A stretch of DNA of 63,846 nt. Origin: an uncultured Ruminococcus sp. GTDB taxonomy: Bacteria; Bacillota; Clostridia; Oscillospirales; CAG-272. The notes under the pieces were generated by a model. It was not told the origin of the DNA. It did not search any database and saw nothing but the letters and a program-made list of their open reading frames with translations. The DNA is taken from contig CACZNC010000005.1 in assembly GCA_902782445.1 (NCBI GenBank), positions 1-63,846 of the forward strand, in the 5' to 3' direction. This document shows, in pieces, positions 1 through 7,585 of the stretch. Position numbers and translations under genes: made by a program. Each line of letters opens with the position of its first letter. Positions within the stretch are counted from its first letter, which is position 1.

Positions 1-95
1 AAACGAAATGGCAGCAGCCTTGTCCTATACCCCCATGAAAGTTCTTGCCAGGCTTCTTTCAAGAAGCCGCGTTTCCTTTTTAGCTTGAGATTAGT
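1..95 (-). repeat. Family I dispersed repeat, copy A (cut by window start)
   Basis: This is the 5' part of a repeat that recurs at 5091, 10961, 12101, 25735 and 63765. It reads on the minus strand. It starts near base 95 with the sequence AATCTCAAGC that also precedes copy B, then gives the conserved GGCTTC / GAAGCC hairpin (about bases 51-70) and the TGGCAAGAA stretch. It lacks the extra hairpin seen in copies B and E. The rest lies outside the window. It sits just downstream of the 126-1301 gene on the same strand. Confidence 0.85.
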
Positions 96-125
96 ATCAA
101 AAACTCATTCCTCACTCCTCACTGA

Positions 126-1301
126 CTACTGCCGAACGTCCGCTTTCTCCGCGACCGCCTCCATGACCTTGTCCCAGAGGACGGAGACGCGGAGGGTGTC
201 TTCGCCGTAGTAGTCCTTCATGTCCTCCGCCGTCATGCCGTTGAAGCCCGCGAGCTCCTCGATCCCGGCGTCGTACTCCTCGTCGGTGGGATCCACGCCC
301 ATCCGGTCCGCCAGCGCGTAGAGGACGAGATCCTCCTTCACATAGGATTCCGCGTCCCGGTAGAGCTCTTCGTCCGTCGTGTTGACGTAGGAGGCGAGGA
401 AAGTCGCGTAATCCGTATTGTAGTAGGAGGCGTATTCCTCGTAGGACGCCCGCTGGGAGGCATAGATCCGCCGCACTTCGGATTCCGGGAGGGAGAGGAC
501 TTCCGCCCCGGAGACGAGCATGGACCAGAGATCGTTGTACAGCTTGCTGCGGACGGACTCCTCCTTGCGCTTCTCGACGGAGAGGCGGTAGACCTCGAGG
601 AAGGCGTCCACGGTGTCGTAGCCGAATTTCGAGGAGACGAATTCGTCGTTCAGCTCGGGCACGATCTCCTCGTCCGTCAGGATCCCGTGGACCGTGCAGA
701 CGAAGGTGACTTCCTGACCGTTCAGATCGTCCACGCCGTAGTTCTCGGGGAAGGTCACGTTGAAGCTGAACTCCTCCCCGGGCATCTGTCCGATAAAGGC
801 CTCGGCGAAGCCCTCGATATAGCCGGTGCCGCCCTTGGCCGTGATCTCCTGATCGTAGCCGGTGCCGCCCTGGAACGCCACGCCGTCCTTGTAACCCGCA
901 TAATCCGCGCGGACCCGGTCGCCCTCCTCAACCGGGCGGTCGGTGATCTCCACGGCTTCGGCGTAGGAGTCGAGAAGGGAGTCGATCTCCCGGTCGAATT
1001 CCTCGTCGGTCACGGCGGCAGATTCGGCGGTCACGGAAAGACCCTCCACCTGCCCGAGCTTCACAAGGGAGGAGAGGTCGGCGGCCTTGTAGTCGAAGGC
1101 GGGCAGATCGGCCCAAGCCTTGACGGTCTCGTCGTCGAGGGTGCCGAGGTCCGGCAGATCGGCGGGCATGGAGGGAGTCCCCGCGATCGTGACGGGGGTC
1201 TCCCCGCTTCCCGTCTCCGTGCCGGCGGGTTCCGGCCTCGAGCAGGAGGAGAGGAGCAGAAGGGCGGACAGAAGGCACGCGGCAAAACGCTTGAAATTCA
1301 T
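126..1301 (-). CDS. Trigger-factor-like peptidyl-prolyl isomerase lipoprotein
   Basis: Predicted 391-residue extracytoplasmic folding factor anchored as a lipoprotein. The start at 1301 is chosen because GGAG lies 6 bases upstream and the next residues form a signal peptide ending in the lipobox LLSSC (Cys20); an upstream in-frame start would bury the signal. Residues of about 117-205 match the FKBP-type domain of trigger factor (EEGDRVRADYAGY, then GFAEAFIGQMPGEEF and NVTFPENYG). The rest resembles the trigger-factor C-terminal helical region, with the substrate-cradle pattern of many acidic and Lys residues. There is no ribosome-binding N-terminal domain, so it should act outside the membrane on secreted proteins (inference). 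It is transcribed alone. An exported trigger-factor paralogue is known in Clostridia, but the client proteins cannot be told from sequence. Confidence 0.85.
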   Translation of the reverse strand: MNFKRFAACLLSALLLLSSCSRPEPAGTETGSGETPVTIAGTPSMPADLPDLGTLDDETVKAWADLPAFDYKAADLSSLVKLGQVEGLSVTAESAAVTDEEFDREIDSLLDSYAEAVEITDRPVEEGDRVRADYAGYKDGVAFQGGTGYDQEITAKGGTGYIEGFAEAFIGQMPGEEFSFNVTFPENYGVDDLNGQEVTFVCTVHGILTDEEIVPELNDEFVSSKFGYDTVDAFLEVYRLSVEKRKEESVRSKLYNDLWSMLVSGAEVLSLPESEVRRIYASQRASYEEYASYYNTDYATFLASYVNTTDEELYRDAESYVKEDLVLYALADRMGVDPTDEEYDAGIEELAGFNGMTAEDMKDYYGEDTLRVSVLWDKVMEAVAEKADVRQ

Positions 1302-1406
1302 GAAAATCTCCGTATAAACCAAAAAATCGAAGCGATTCATTATACCACATCCGGGGCGGCTGCGGCGGAGGAGGGGGCTGAATTTACGAATTGTTTACCG
1401 AAAAAC

Positions 1407-1435
1407 TTGTTTTTTCGCGGGGTTTGTGCTAGAAT
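1407..1435 (+). promoter_or_regulatory. Sigma-A promoter for the Nudix/SGNH-like pair
   Basis: TTGTTT at 1407-1412 and TAGAAT at 1430-1435 with a 17-base spacer, 36 bases before the ATG at 1472. Confidence 0.6.
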
Positions 1436-1471
1436 GGCAGAAGACGAACGACTGCCCCCGGGAGGTTTCCG

Positions 1472-1963
1472 ATGCGCTATTCCACACTCTGCTATATCGA
1501 GCGGGACGGGAAGTATCTCATGCTCCACCGCGTCCGCAAAAAGAACGACGTCAACCGGGACAAATGGATCGGCGTGGGCGGCGGGATGCTCGAGGGCGAA
1601 TCCCCGGAGGAATGCGTCTGCCGGGAGGCGCGGGAGGAGACCGGACTGACCCTCTGCGCCCCCGTGCTCCGCTCCGTCGTCACCTTCGTCATGGAGGGCG
1701 ACGAGGGGGAGATCATGTTCCTCTTCAAATGCGCGGATTTTTCGGGCACCCTCTCCGACTGCGACGAGGGCGTTCTCGAATGGATCCCGAAGGAGGCCCT
1801 TTACGGGCTGGACCTCTGGGAGGGGGACCGGATCTTCCTCAAAAAGATCGAGAATCCCGGGGAATTCTTCACGCTCAAACTGGAATACGCGAGGGACGGC
1901 CGCCTTCTGAAAGCCGTGGAAAACGGTACGCGCGGCCTGATCCCGGAAAGGAAGGACTCATGA
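1472..1963 (+). CDS. Nudix hydrolase (MutT/8-oxo-dGTP-type)
   Basis: Small cytoplasmic pyrophosphohydrolase of 163 residues, likely acting on an oxidised or surplus nucleotide. The Nudix box is complete at residues 37-59: Gly37, Glu43, then REAREETGL, which fits Gx5Ex7REUxEExGU. The N-terminal strand (CYIERDGKYLMLHR) and the tryptophan-containing KWIGVGGG entry to the box are as in MutT relatives. GGGAGG lies upstream of the ATG. Its TGA overlaps the ATG of the next gene (ATGA), so the two are translationally coupled. Substrate is not determinable here. Confidence 0.9.
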   Translation: MRYSTLCYIERDGKYLMLHRVRKKNDVNRDKWIGVGGGMLEGESPEECVCREAREETGLTLCAPVLRSVVTFVMEGDEGEIMFLFKCADFSGTLSDCDEGVLEWIPKEALYGLDLWEGDRIFLKKIENPGEFFTLKLEYARDGRLLKAVENGTRGLIPERKDS

Positions 1964-2712
1964 GAACGCTTTCCATCGGCAACAGCTTTTCACAGGATGC
2001 CTGCGCTTATCTGCATCAGGCCGCGGCGTCGGCAGGGCTGGACCTCGAATGCGTCAACCTCTACATCGGAGGCTGTTCGCTGGCGTATCACGCGGAAAAC
2101 CTGCGGGAAAACCGCTCGAACTACGCGCTGGAGATCAACGGGCAGGGGACGGGGCGGACGATCTCGATCCCGGAAGCCCTCGGCATGGGGGAATACGATT
2201 TCGTCACCCTCCAGCAGGCGAGCCATTTCAGCGGCAAGCCGGAGACGTATCAACCCCATCTCGGCGAACTGGCGGAGGCATGCCGGAAAGCCCAGCCCGG
2301 CGCAAGGCTCATGATCCACGAGACCTGGGCCTACGAGACCGATTCGACCCACGGGGCCTTCCCGGACTACGGATGCGACCAGAGGCGGATGTACGATCTG
2401 CTCCGGGCCGCCTATCTCGACGCCGCGCGATCGACGGGAGCCGGATTCATCCCGGTGGGGGACGTGGTCCAGCGCTTCCGCGAGACGGTTCCGGGATTCG
2501 ATTACGCCCACGGCGGGGAAAGCCTCTGCCGGGACGGATTCCACCTGGCGATCCCCGCGGGACGGTATCTCGCCGCCCTCGTCTGGCTCGAAACCCTCTG
2601 CGGGATCGACGCCCGGGACGTGACCTTCCTCCCCGAAGGGCTGACGGAGGAAAAGCGGGTCCTCATCGCGGAAGCGGTCCACCGGATCCTCTCGGAGGAA
2701 CAGGGCGGCTGA
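1960..2712 (+). CDS. SGNH-like / DUF4886 family protein
   Basis: 250-residue protein beginning RTLSIGNSFSQDA. The GNS-with-Ser motif near the N-terminus and the C-terminal DGFHLAIPAGRY block (Asp and His of a possible catalytic triad) match the DUF4886 group of SGNH-like hydrolases, often found with glycan-degradation genes. No signal peptide is present, so it should be cytoplasmic. The start is set by the four-base ATGA overlap with the Nudix gene. The function could be deacetylation of a sugar or ester, but this is inference from the fold only. Confidence 0.8.
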   Translation: MRTLSIGNSFSQDACAYLHQAAASAGLDLECVNLYIGGCSLAYHAENLRENRSNYALEINGQGTGRTISIPEALGMGEYDFVTLQQASHFSGKPETYQPHLGELAEACRKAQPGARLMIHETWAYETDSTHGAFPDYGCDQRRMYDLLRAAYLDAARSTGAGFIPVGDVVQRFRETVPGFDYAHGGESLCRDGFHLAIPAGRYLAALVWLETLCGIDARDVTFLPEGLTEEKRVLIAEAVHRILSEEQGG

Positions 2713-2772
2713 CCCCCTCCAAAATCGCCAAAAGCAAAGGTGCGGAACGGGCAAAAACCGGCAGGCCGACCA

Positions 2773-2801
2773 TTGACGCGGAATGTGAAATGTGTTAAAA
2801 T
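2773..2801 (+). promoter_or_regulatory. Sigma-A promoter for the 2845 transaldolase
   Basis: TTGACG at 2773-2778, 17-base spacer, TAAAAT at 2796-2801, 43 bases before the ATG. It shows that the aldolase gene can be expressed apart from the Nudix pair upstream. Confidence 0.7.
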
Positions 2802-2844
2802 ATCGCGCAGAACGAAACCAATTCACATTCACGGAGAGTTAGAA

Positions 2845-3528
2845 ATGTTATATTTGCTCGATACTGCCAATCTTGACTCCATCCGCACCTGCTGCGAGTA
2901 CTTCCCCGTGGCGGGCGTGACGACGAATCCGACGATCATTTCCCGGGAGAAGGACAATTTTCTCGAGATCATCACCGGGATCCGGGAGATCATCGGGCCG
3001 GAGAAGATGCTCCACATCCAGACCACGGCGGATGAGGCGAACGCGATCCTGAAAGAGGCGGAACAGCTCCGCGAGGCCGTCGGCGGGAACTTCTACGTCA
3101 AGATCCCCGTCACCCGGGAGGGTCTGAAAGCCACAGCACTCTGCAAGAGCCGGGGGATCGGCGTCACCATGACCGCGATCTTCACCCAGCCCCAGGCCCT
3201 GATCGCCGCCCGGGCGGGAGCCGATTTCGTAGCTCCCTACATCAACCGCCTCGACAACATCGTGTCCGACGGCGTCCGGGTGGTGGAAGAGATCGTGGAC
3301 ATCTACCGCAAGTACGGGATCGGGACGAAGGTCCTCGCCGCCAGCTTCAAGAACGCGGAGCAGGTCCACAAGGTCTCCCTGACCGGCGCGGACGCGGTGA
3401 CGATCAACCCGGATCTGTTCGACACGCTGATCTACCACCCGCTGACCTACTACGCCATCGACGATTTCTCGAAGGACTGGGAGACCGTCTACGGGGACAA
3501 GAAGGTCGGGGAACTGCTCGGGAAATAA
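2845..3528 (+). CDS. Fructose-6-phosphate aldolase / TalC-type transaldolase
   Basis: 227-residue short transaldolase of the FSA/TalC group, which cleaves fructose 6-phosphate to dihydroxyacetone and glyceraldehyde 3-phosphate or transfers the three-carbon unit. Diagnostic blocks: LYLLDTANLDSI at the N-terminus, GVTTNPTIISREK at residues 24-36 and the Schiff-base lysine in KIPVT (Lys86). Its length matches the family (about 215-230). The ATG at 2845 has GGAG 8 bases upstream; an in-frame upstream start lies within the promoter and is unlikely. A second paralogue is at 6286-6939, so the cell has two copies 3 kb apart. It has its own promoter and terminator. Confidence 0.93.
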   Translation: MLYLLDTANLDSIRTCCEYFPVAGVTTNPTIISREKDNFLEIITGIREIIGPEKMLHIQTTADEANAILKEAEQLREAVGGNFYVKIPVTREGLKATALCKSRGIGVTMTAIFTQPQALIAARAGADFVAPYINRLDNIVSDGVRVVEEIVDIYRKYGIGTKVLAASFKNAEQVHKVSLTGADAVTINPDLFDTLIYHPLTYYAIDDFSKDWETVYGDKKVGELLGK

Positions 3529-3542
3529 GCCAAAAAAGAATT

Positions 3543-3593
3543 GCCGTTTCTCATACGTCCGGCGACGAGGGAAACGGCTGATTTGTTTTTTCC
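3543..3593 (+). terminator. Rho-independent terminator after the transaldolase
   Basis: Arms GCCGTTTC (3543-3550) and GAAACGGC (3571-3578), followed by TGATTTGTTTTTT. Confidence 0.75.
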
Positions 3594-3620
3594 TGACATA
3601 GAGGCCGGTAAAAACCTGAC

Positions 3621-3681
3621 GCTGGGAGATTCTTCGCTGACAGCACGACCGCGTCGGTGCGTCAGAATGACAAAGTGTGGG
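3621..3681. repeat. Short hairpin repeat fragment
   Basis: The stretch contains a bulged hairpin (GCACGAC / GTCGGTGC at 3643-3660) followed by GTCAGAATGACAAAG. The same hairpin with one base change is at 39601-39618 inside family II copy 2. The remaining bases between 3594 and 3718 show no gene. Confidence 0.5.
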
Positions 3682-3718
3682 CGGAACGGCGACGTACAGC
3701 GGCCGATCCGAAATTGAT

Positions 3719-5047
3719 TTACGCCTCCAGCGTGCAGAACCCGTCGTCGTCGAAGCGGATCTTCGCGCGGTAGAAGGCCTTCATCGCGGCGATCATGTGG
3801 GCGGTGTCCGCGGTGCCGCCGGTCTCGTAGGAGGAGTGCATGGCGAGCTGGGCCAGTCCGATATCGACCGTGGGGACGCCGACCCGGGTGTTCGAGATCG
3901 AGCCGAGGGTCCCCCCTCCCGCCATGTCGCTGCGGTTGGCGAAAAGCTGGGTCGGAACCGAAGCCCGGCGGCAGATCTCCCCGAAGACGGCGGCGGAGAC
4001 CGCGTCCGTGGTGTATTTCTGCGCGGCGTTGGACTTGATGACGACGCCCCCGTTGAGGTGCGGCGCGTTCCCGGAGTCGGAGAGCTCGGGATGGTTCGGG
4101 TGCCGGGCGTGTCCGTTGTCGGCGGAGACCATGAAGGAGGAGGCCAGCATGGCGCTCAGGCGGGCGCCGAGGGATTCCGCGATCCGGGAAAGCGTGTCGG
4201 CGAGGAACATGGATCCCGCGCCCTGTCTCGTGGCGGAGCCGGTCTCCTCGTTGTCGAAGGCGGCGTAGACGGGGACGGCACGGCATTCGCCCGCGCCCAC
4301 GGCGTCGAGGAAGCCTTCAAGGGTCGTATAGGCGCACTGGAGATTGTCGATCCGCGGGCAGGAGTAGAATTCCCCGTCGGCCCCCCAGATCGTGCCCTTC
4401 GTCCGGTTGTAGAGGAAGAGGTCCGCCCCGGCGATCTCGCTCTCTTCGCAGCTCAGTTCTTCCGCGAGGATGCGCTTCAGGGCTCCCTTCTGCTCCTTCG
4501 CGCCGAAGAGGGGCATGAGGTCCACCGCCGGATTGTAGTTGTACCCGTTGTTGATCCCGCGGTTCTGGTGCACGGCGACGTTGGGGATGAGCACAAGGTC
4601 CCGGGCGATGTTGACGAGCTTCGCCTCGACGGTGTTCTCCCTCCGGATCACCGCGCGTCCGGCGAGGGACAGGGGGCGGTCCATCCAGGAGGGGGCGATC
4701 ATGCCGCCGTAGCCCTCGACGTTGAGCTTGATGTATTTGCCGCAGGCTTCGACCTCCGCTTCGGTCTTGAGCTTGTAGGTCGGGCTGTCCGTATGGCTGG
4801 CGGCGAGCAGAAAGCTGTCCCGGGCCCCCTCGTCCTCCGGCACGGCAAAGGCGATAATCGAGGACTGGTTCCGCGTGACGTAATATCTCCCGCCCGCCTC
4901 GAGCTTCCATTCGCCGTTTTCTTTCAGCCGCGCAAATCCGGCCCCCTCCAGCATTTCCGCCGCGGTCCTCGCCGCATGGAACGCCGTGGGGCTTTTTTCG
5001 ATGAACGCGATCAGTTTTTCCGTCGCCCGTCTGTTTTCTTCCGTCAT
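3719..5047 (-). CDS. apeB: M18 family aminopeptidase
   Basis: 442-residue cytoplasmic zinc aminopeptidase that removes N-terminal residues, typically Asp/Glu, from peptides. M18 metal-binding landmarks are all visible: AASHTDSP (His/Asp), the central AAFDNEETGS block with the catalytic Glu pair, MVSADNGHA and the C-terminal QLAMHSSYE His. Start at 5047 is preferred because AAAGGA lies 9 bases upstream; the two earlier in-frame starts sit on top of that site. It reads toward the end of the transaldolase gene. Repeat family I copy B lies just upstream of it. Confidence 0.95.
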   Translation of the reverse strand: MTEENRRATEKLIAFIEKSPTAFHAARTAAEMLEGAGFARLKENGEWKLEAGGRYYVTRNQSSIIAFAVPEDEGARDSFLLAASHTDSPTYKLKTEAEVEACGKYIKLNVEGYGGMIAPSWMDRPLSLAGRAVIRRENTVEAKLVNIARDLVLIPNVAVHQNRGINNGYNYNPAVDLMPLFGAKEQKGALKRILAEELSCEESEIAGADLFLYNRTKGTIWGADGEFYSCPRIDNLQCAYTTLEGFLDAVGAGECRAVPVYAAFDNEETGSATRQGAGSMFLADTLSRIAESLGARLSAMLASSFMVSADNGHARHPNHPELSDSGNAPHLNGGVVIKSNAAQKYTTDAVSAAVFGEICRRASVPTQLFANRSDMAGGGTLGSISNTRVGVPTVDIGLAQLAMHSSYETGGTADTAHMIAAMKAFYRAKIRFDDDGFCTLEA

Positions 5048-5090
5048 GTTCCGCATCCTTTCCGTTTTATACAAATCTCAAGCCAAAGAG

Positions 5091-5304
5091 GAAACGCGGC
5101 TTCTTGAAATGAAGCCCTGCTGAACAAGTTCAGCGGCAAGAACTTCAATTGGGGTAGGACAAGGTTATACCAATCAAGTGCGGTTGAACCCTGTCACACC
5201 AATATAGCTATCCAACCTTATCAGAGTTATCGCACGCGAGCTCACAATCAAAGATTGTTCGCACTCTACGGGGAGCGATCAAAACCCATATAGTCAGTTT
5301 TTTT
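5091..5304 (+). repeat. Family I dispersed repeat, copy B (short-arm form)
   Basis: Complete copy, about 207 bases plus a T-run. Order: GGCTTC/GAAGCC hairpin (5098-5116), extra hairpin GCTGAAC/GTTCAGC (about 5119-5134), variable middle, CTTATCAGAGTTATCGCACG, GAGCTCA, a short hairpin ACAATC/GATTGT (5244-5258) in place of the long arm of copies C-E, then CTACGGGGAGCG and AAAACCCATATAGTCAG ending at 5297, followed by seven T. The AATCTCAAGC before it also precedes copy A. It fills the gap between the M18 gene and the double-Nudix gene, both minus-strand. Confidence 0.9.
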
Positions 5305-5319
5305 AGAACGAGAATCGTT

Positions 5320-6282
5320 TTATTCCGTCTGCCGCAGGATCTCCGACAGAGCCGTATACTCCCTCAGATAGCTCCCGCGCTTTTCTTCGCTCACGGAGGC
5401 CCAGCACCGGTGCTCCGAGAAGATCTGCACCGCCTCCTCCACCGGGAGCCACAGGGGTTCGAGGCCCCGTTTCTTCTCCTCTTCGGTGGGCTTCATCTCC
5501 CCCCGCCCTTCGACGGAGCAGAGGAAATACCGGCTTCCGAAACGGGTATCGCCGTAGTATTCGTAGAGCGCGAGGGCTTCCTTTTCCGCCTTCACGATCC
5601 ATCCGGTCTCCTCGAGGATCTCCCGCTCGCAGCACGCGGCGAAGGTCTCCCCCGCTTCGATCCCGCCGCCCGGGAGCAGGAACCACCCGGTCCCGCGCTC
5701 GTGGGAGAGCAGGATCTTCCCGTCCCGGATCACGATGCCCCGGCTGCCCTCGCGGGTGTGATCGAAAAATTCGTGCCGGTTGTCCCCGAGGATCTCGATC
5801 TGAGGCACCGGGGTCTTCCCCGCCCGCTTTTTCTCCGCCCAGGTCAGGAGGGGGACCCGGATCGGCGGGGAGAGTTCTTTGGTCTCGGGGAGGGCGTCCG
5901 CGGAGAACCAGGCGAGGGCCCGTACTTCCTCGGGCTGGGGATTCAGCTCCCCTTCGAATTTCTTGCAGAGATAGACGATATCGACGTTCGAGACCTCGTC
6001 GCCGTTCGGATAGATATAGTGAGTCTCGGGCCCGGAGAACACCCCGAAGAGCTCCGTTTCGAGGGCGGTGAGTCCGGTCTCCTCGAAAAGCTCCCGCTTC
6101 GCCGCCTCTTCGACGACCTCGTCCGGCTCCGCGCTTCCCCCGGCGTATCCCCATTTGCCGTTGTCGGTCCGTCTTTGGAGCAGGGTGCGTCCCGCGGCGT
6201 CCTCGACGATCATCGACGCGCCGACCTGCATCAATACCCGGTGTCCGACGATCTTCCGCAGATCCATGATATAGGACGACAT
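5320..6282 (-). CDS. Tandem double-Nudix hydrolase
   Basis: 320 residues with two complete Nudix domains. Box 1 is at residues 49-71 (Gly49, Glu55, RELFEETGL) and box 2 at residues 206-228 (Gly206, Glu212, REILEETGW), so both look catalytically intact. Each is preceded by the usual strand and a loop (GKWGYAGG; GWFLLPGGG). Cytoplasmic, no membrane segment. It is the last gene of a leftward operon with a mannosidase, sugar kinase, SIS protein and aldolase, starting 3 bases after the aldolase stop with AAGGGA 6 bases upstream. The context hints at a nucleotide-sugar or sugar-phosphate-linked substrate (inference). Fusion of two active boxes in one chain is less common than single-domain Nudix proteins. 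Confidence 0.9.
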   Translation of the reverse strand: MSSYIMDLRKIVGHRVLMQVGASMIVEDAAGRTLLQRRTDNGKWGYAGGSAEPDEVVEEAAKRELFEETGLTALETELFGVFSGPETHYIYPNGDEVSNVDIVYLCKKFEGELNPQPEEVRALAWFSADALPETKELSPPIRVPLLTWAEKKRAGKTPVPQIEILGDNRHEFFDHTREGSRGIVIRDGKILLSHERGTGWFLLPGGGIEAGETFAACCEREILEETGWIVKAEKEALALYEYYGDTRFGSRYFLCSVEGRGEMKPTEEEKKRGLEPLWLPVEEAVQIFSEHRCWASVSEEKRGSYLREYTALSEILRQTE

Positions 6283-6285
6283 GGC

Positions 6286-6939
6286 TTATCCCTTCTCTCT
6301 CCCGGACGCCGCCCAGTCCTTCATGAACCGTTCGAGCCCCGCGTCGGTGAGGGGGTGCGCCGCCATCTGGTACAGGACCTTCGGCGGGACCGTCGCGATG
6401 TGGGCCCCCGCTCTCGCCGCCTCCACCACGTGCAGGGGGGAGCGGACCGACGCGGCGATGATCTCGCAGTCCGCATCGCAGGCGTCCACGACTTCGGCGA
6501 TGGAGGACAGGGCTTCGATGCCGTCCCCGCCGATATCGTCCACCCGTCCGAGGAAGGGCGCGACATACCGGGCTCCGGCATTCACGGCAAGCAGGGCCTG
6601 AGCCGCGGAGAACACGAGGGTGCAGGCGACATGGATCCCCTCTTTCGAGAGAACGGAGGCCGCGGCGAGCCCTTCGAGGGTCATGGGGATCTTGACGGCC
6701 ACCCGGTCCGACACGGCGGCCAGTTCCCTGCCCTCCCGGATCATGCCCTCCGCGTCCCCGGCGATCACCTCGGCGAACACGGGTCCGTCGATGATCGAGG
6801 CGATCTCGCGGATGATGGAGGCGAAATCCCCCTTCTCCCGGGAGATCAGGGTCGGATTGGTGGTGACGCCGCGGATCACGCCGAGCCGAGCGGCTTTTCG
6901 GATATCGTCGAGGTTGGCAGTATCGAGAAACAGCTTCAT
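6286..6939 (-). CDS. Fructose-6-phosphate aldolase / transaldolase, second paralogue
   Basis: 217-residue member of the FSA/TalC family, beginning [13 protein letters not shown], with [13 protein letters not shown] (residues 24-36) and the active-site lysine in KIPMT (Lys83). The sequence differs widely from the 2845-3528 copy outside the motifs (for example [14 protein letters not shown] against TMTAIFTQPQALIA), so it is an old paralogue rather than a recent duplicate. It lies 4 bases after the SIS gene and 3 bases before the double-Nudix gene, inside the mannosidase operon, where it could cleave the fructose 6-phosphate formed from released sugar. Confidence 0.93.
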   Translation of the reverse strand: MKLFLDTANLDDIRKAARLGVIRGVTTNPTLISREKGDFASIIREIASIIDGPVFAEVIAGDAEGMIREGRELAAVSDRVAVKIPMTLEGLAAASVLSKEGIHVACTLVFSAAQALLAVNAGARYVAPFLGRVDDIGGDGIEALSSIAEVVDACDADCEIIAASVRSPLHVVEAARAGAHIATVPPKVLYQMAAHPLTDAGLERFMKDWAASGREKG

Positions 6940-6943
6940 ATTT

Positions 6944-7570
6944 TCACTCCGTGAAGAAAATGTCTTCCAGCTTCGCGCAGAGCCAGTGATACACCGGCAG
7001 ATGCAGTTCCTGTACCCGGTAGGTCTCCCGCTCCCCCACCCGGATCGCGCAGTCGGCGAGAGAGGAGAGCGCGGATTCCCCTTCCCCGGTCAGCGCGAGG
7101 ACCTTCACCCCCGCCGCCTTCGCGAGTTTCGCGGCGTTCACGACGTTTTTCGAGTTGCCGGAGGTGGAGATCGCAAGCAGCGCGTCCCCGGGCTTCGAGA
7201 GGGCGTAGAGAGCCTGGGCGTAGACGAGAGCCGGGTCGCAGTCGTTCAGATAAGCGGTCAGAAGGGCGGACTGGGAATGCAGGGAGACGGCGGGCAGTCC
7301 CCTCTGCAGACGTCCGGCGATGTCCTCCCCGTCGGGATAGGCGGCGAGGGCATTTTTCAGTTCTTCGGGGACCGGGCGTCTTTTCAGAAATCCCTTCGCC
7401 AGTTCCCCGACGATGTGATCCGCGTCCGCCGCGCTGCCCCCGTTGCCGCAGGTATAGAGGGTCCCGCCGGAGCGGAAGGTCTCTTCCAGAAGCGCCGCCG
7501 CGTCGAGGATCGAATCTCGGCATCCGACGAGCTTCGGATAGCGTCCGATCAGAAGGTCGATGGAAATCAT
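6944..7570 (-). CDS. SIS domain sugar-phosphate protein (GmhA/DiaA-like)
   Basis: 208 residues with one SIS domain. The hallmark [14 protein letters not shown] is at residues 41-54 and STSGNSKN lies in the second half, as in sedoheptulose-7-phosphate isomerase (GmhA) and DiaA. GmhA proper makes heptose for lipopolysaccharide; this cell looks Gram-positive and the gene sits between a sugar kinase and an aldolase, so a role in sugar-phosphate isomerisation or sensing during glycan use is more likely (inference). GGAGG precedes the ATG. Cytoplasmic. Confidence 0.85.
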   Translation of the reverse strand: MISIDLLIGRYPKLVGCRDSILDAAALLEETFRSGGTLYTCGNGGSAADADHIVGELAKGFLKRRPVPEELKNALAAYPDGEDIAGRLQRGLPAVSLHSQSALLTAYLNDCDPALVYAQALYALSKPGDALLAISTSGNSKNVVNAAKLAKAAGVKVLALTGEGESALSSLADCAIRVGERETYRVQELHLPVYHWLCAKLEDIFFTE

Positions 7571-7585
7571 ATCCGGATCCTCCGT

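Noticed and set aside
6944..7570. Heptose/LPS biosynthesis
   Set aside because: A lone SIS gene in a sugar-use operon of a Gram-positive-type genome; no hldE or LPS genes.
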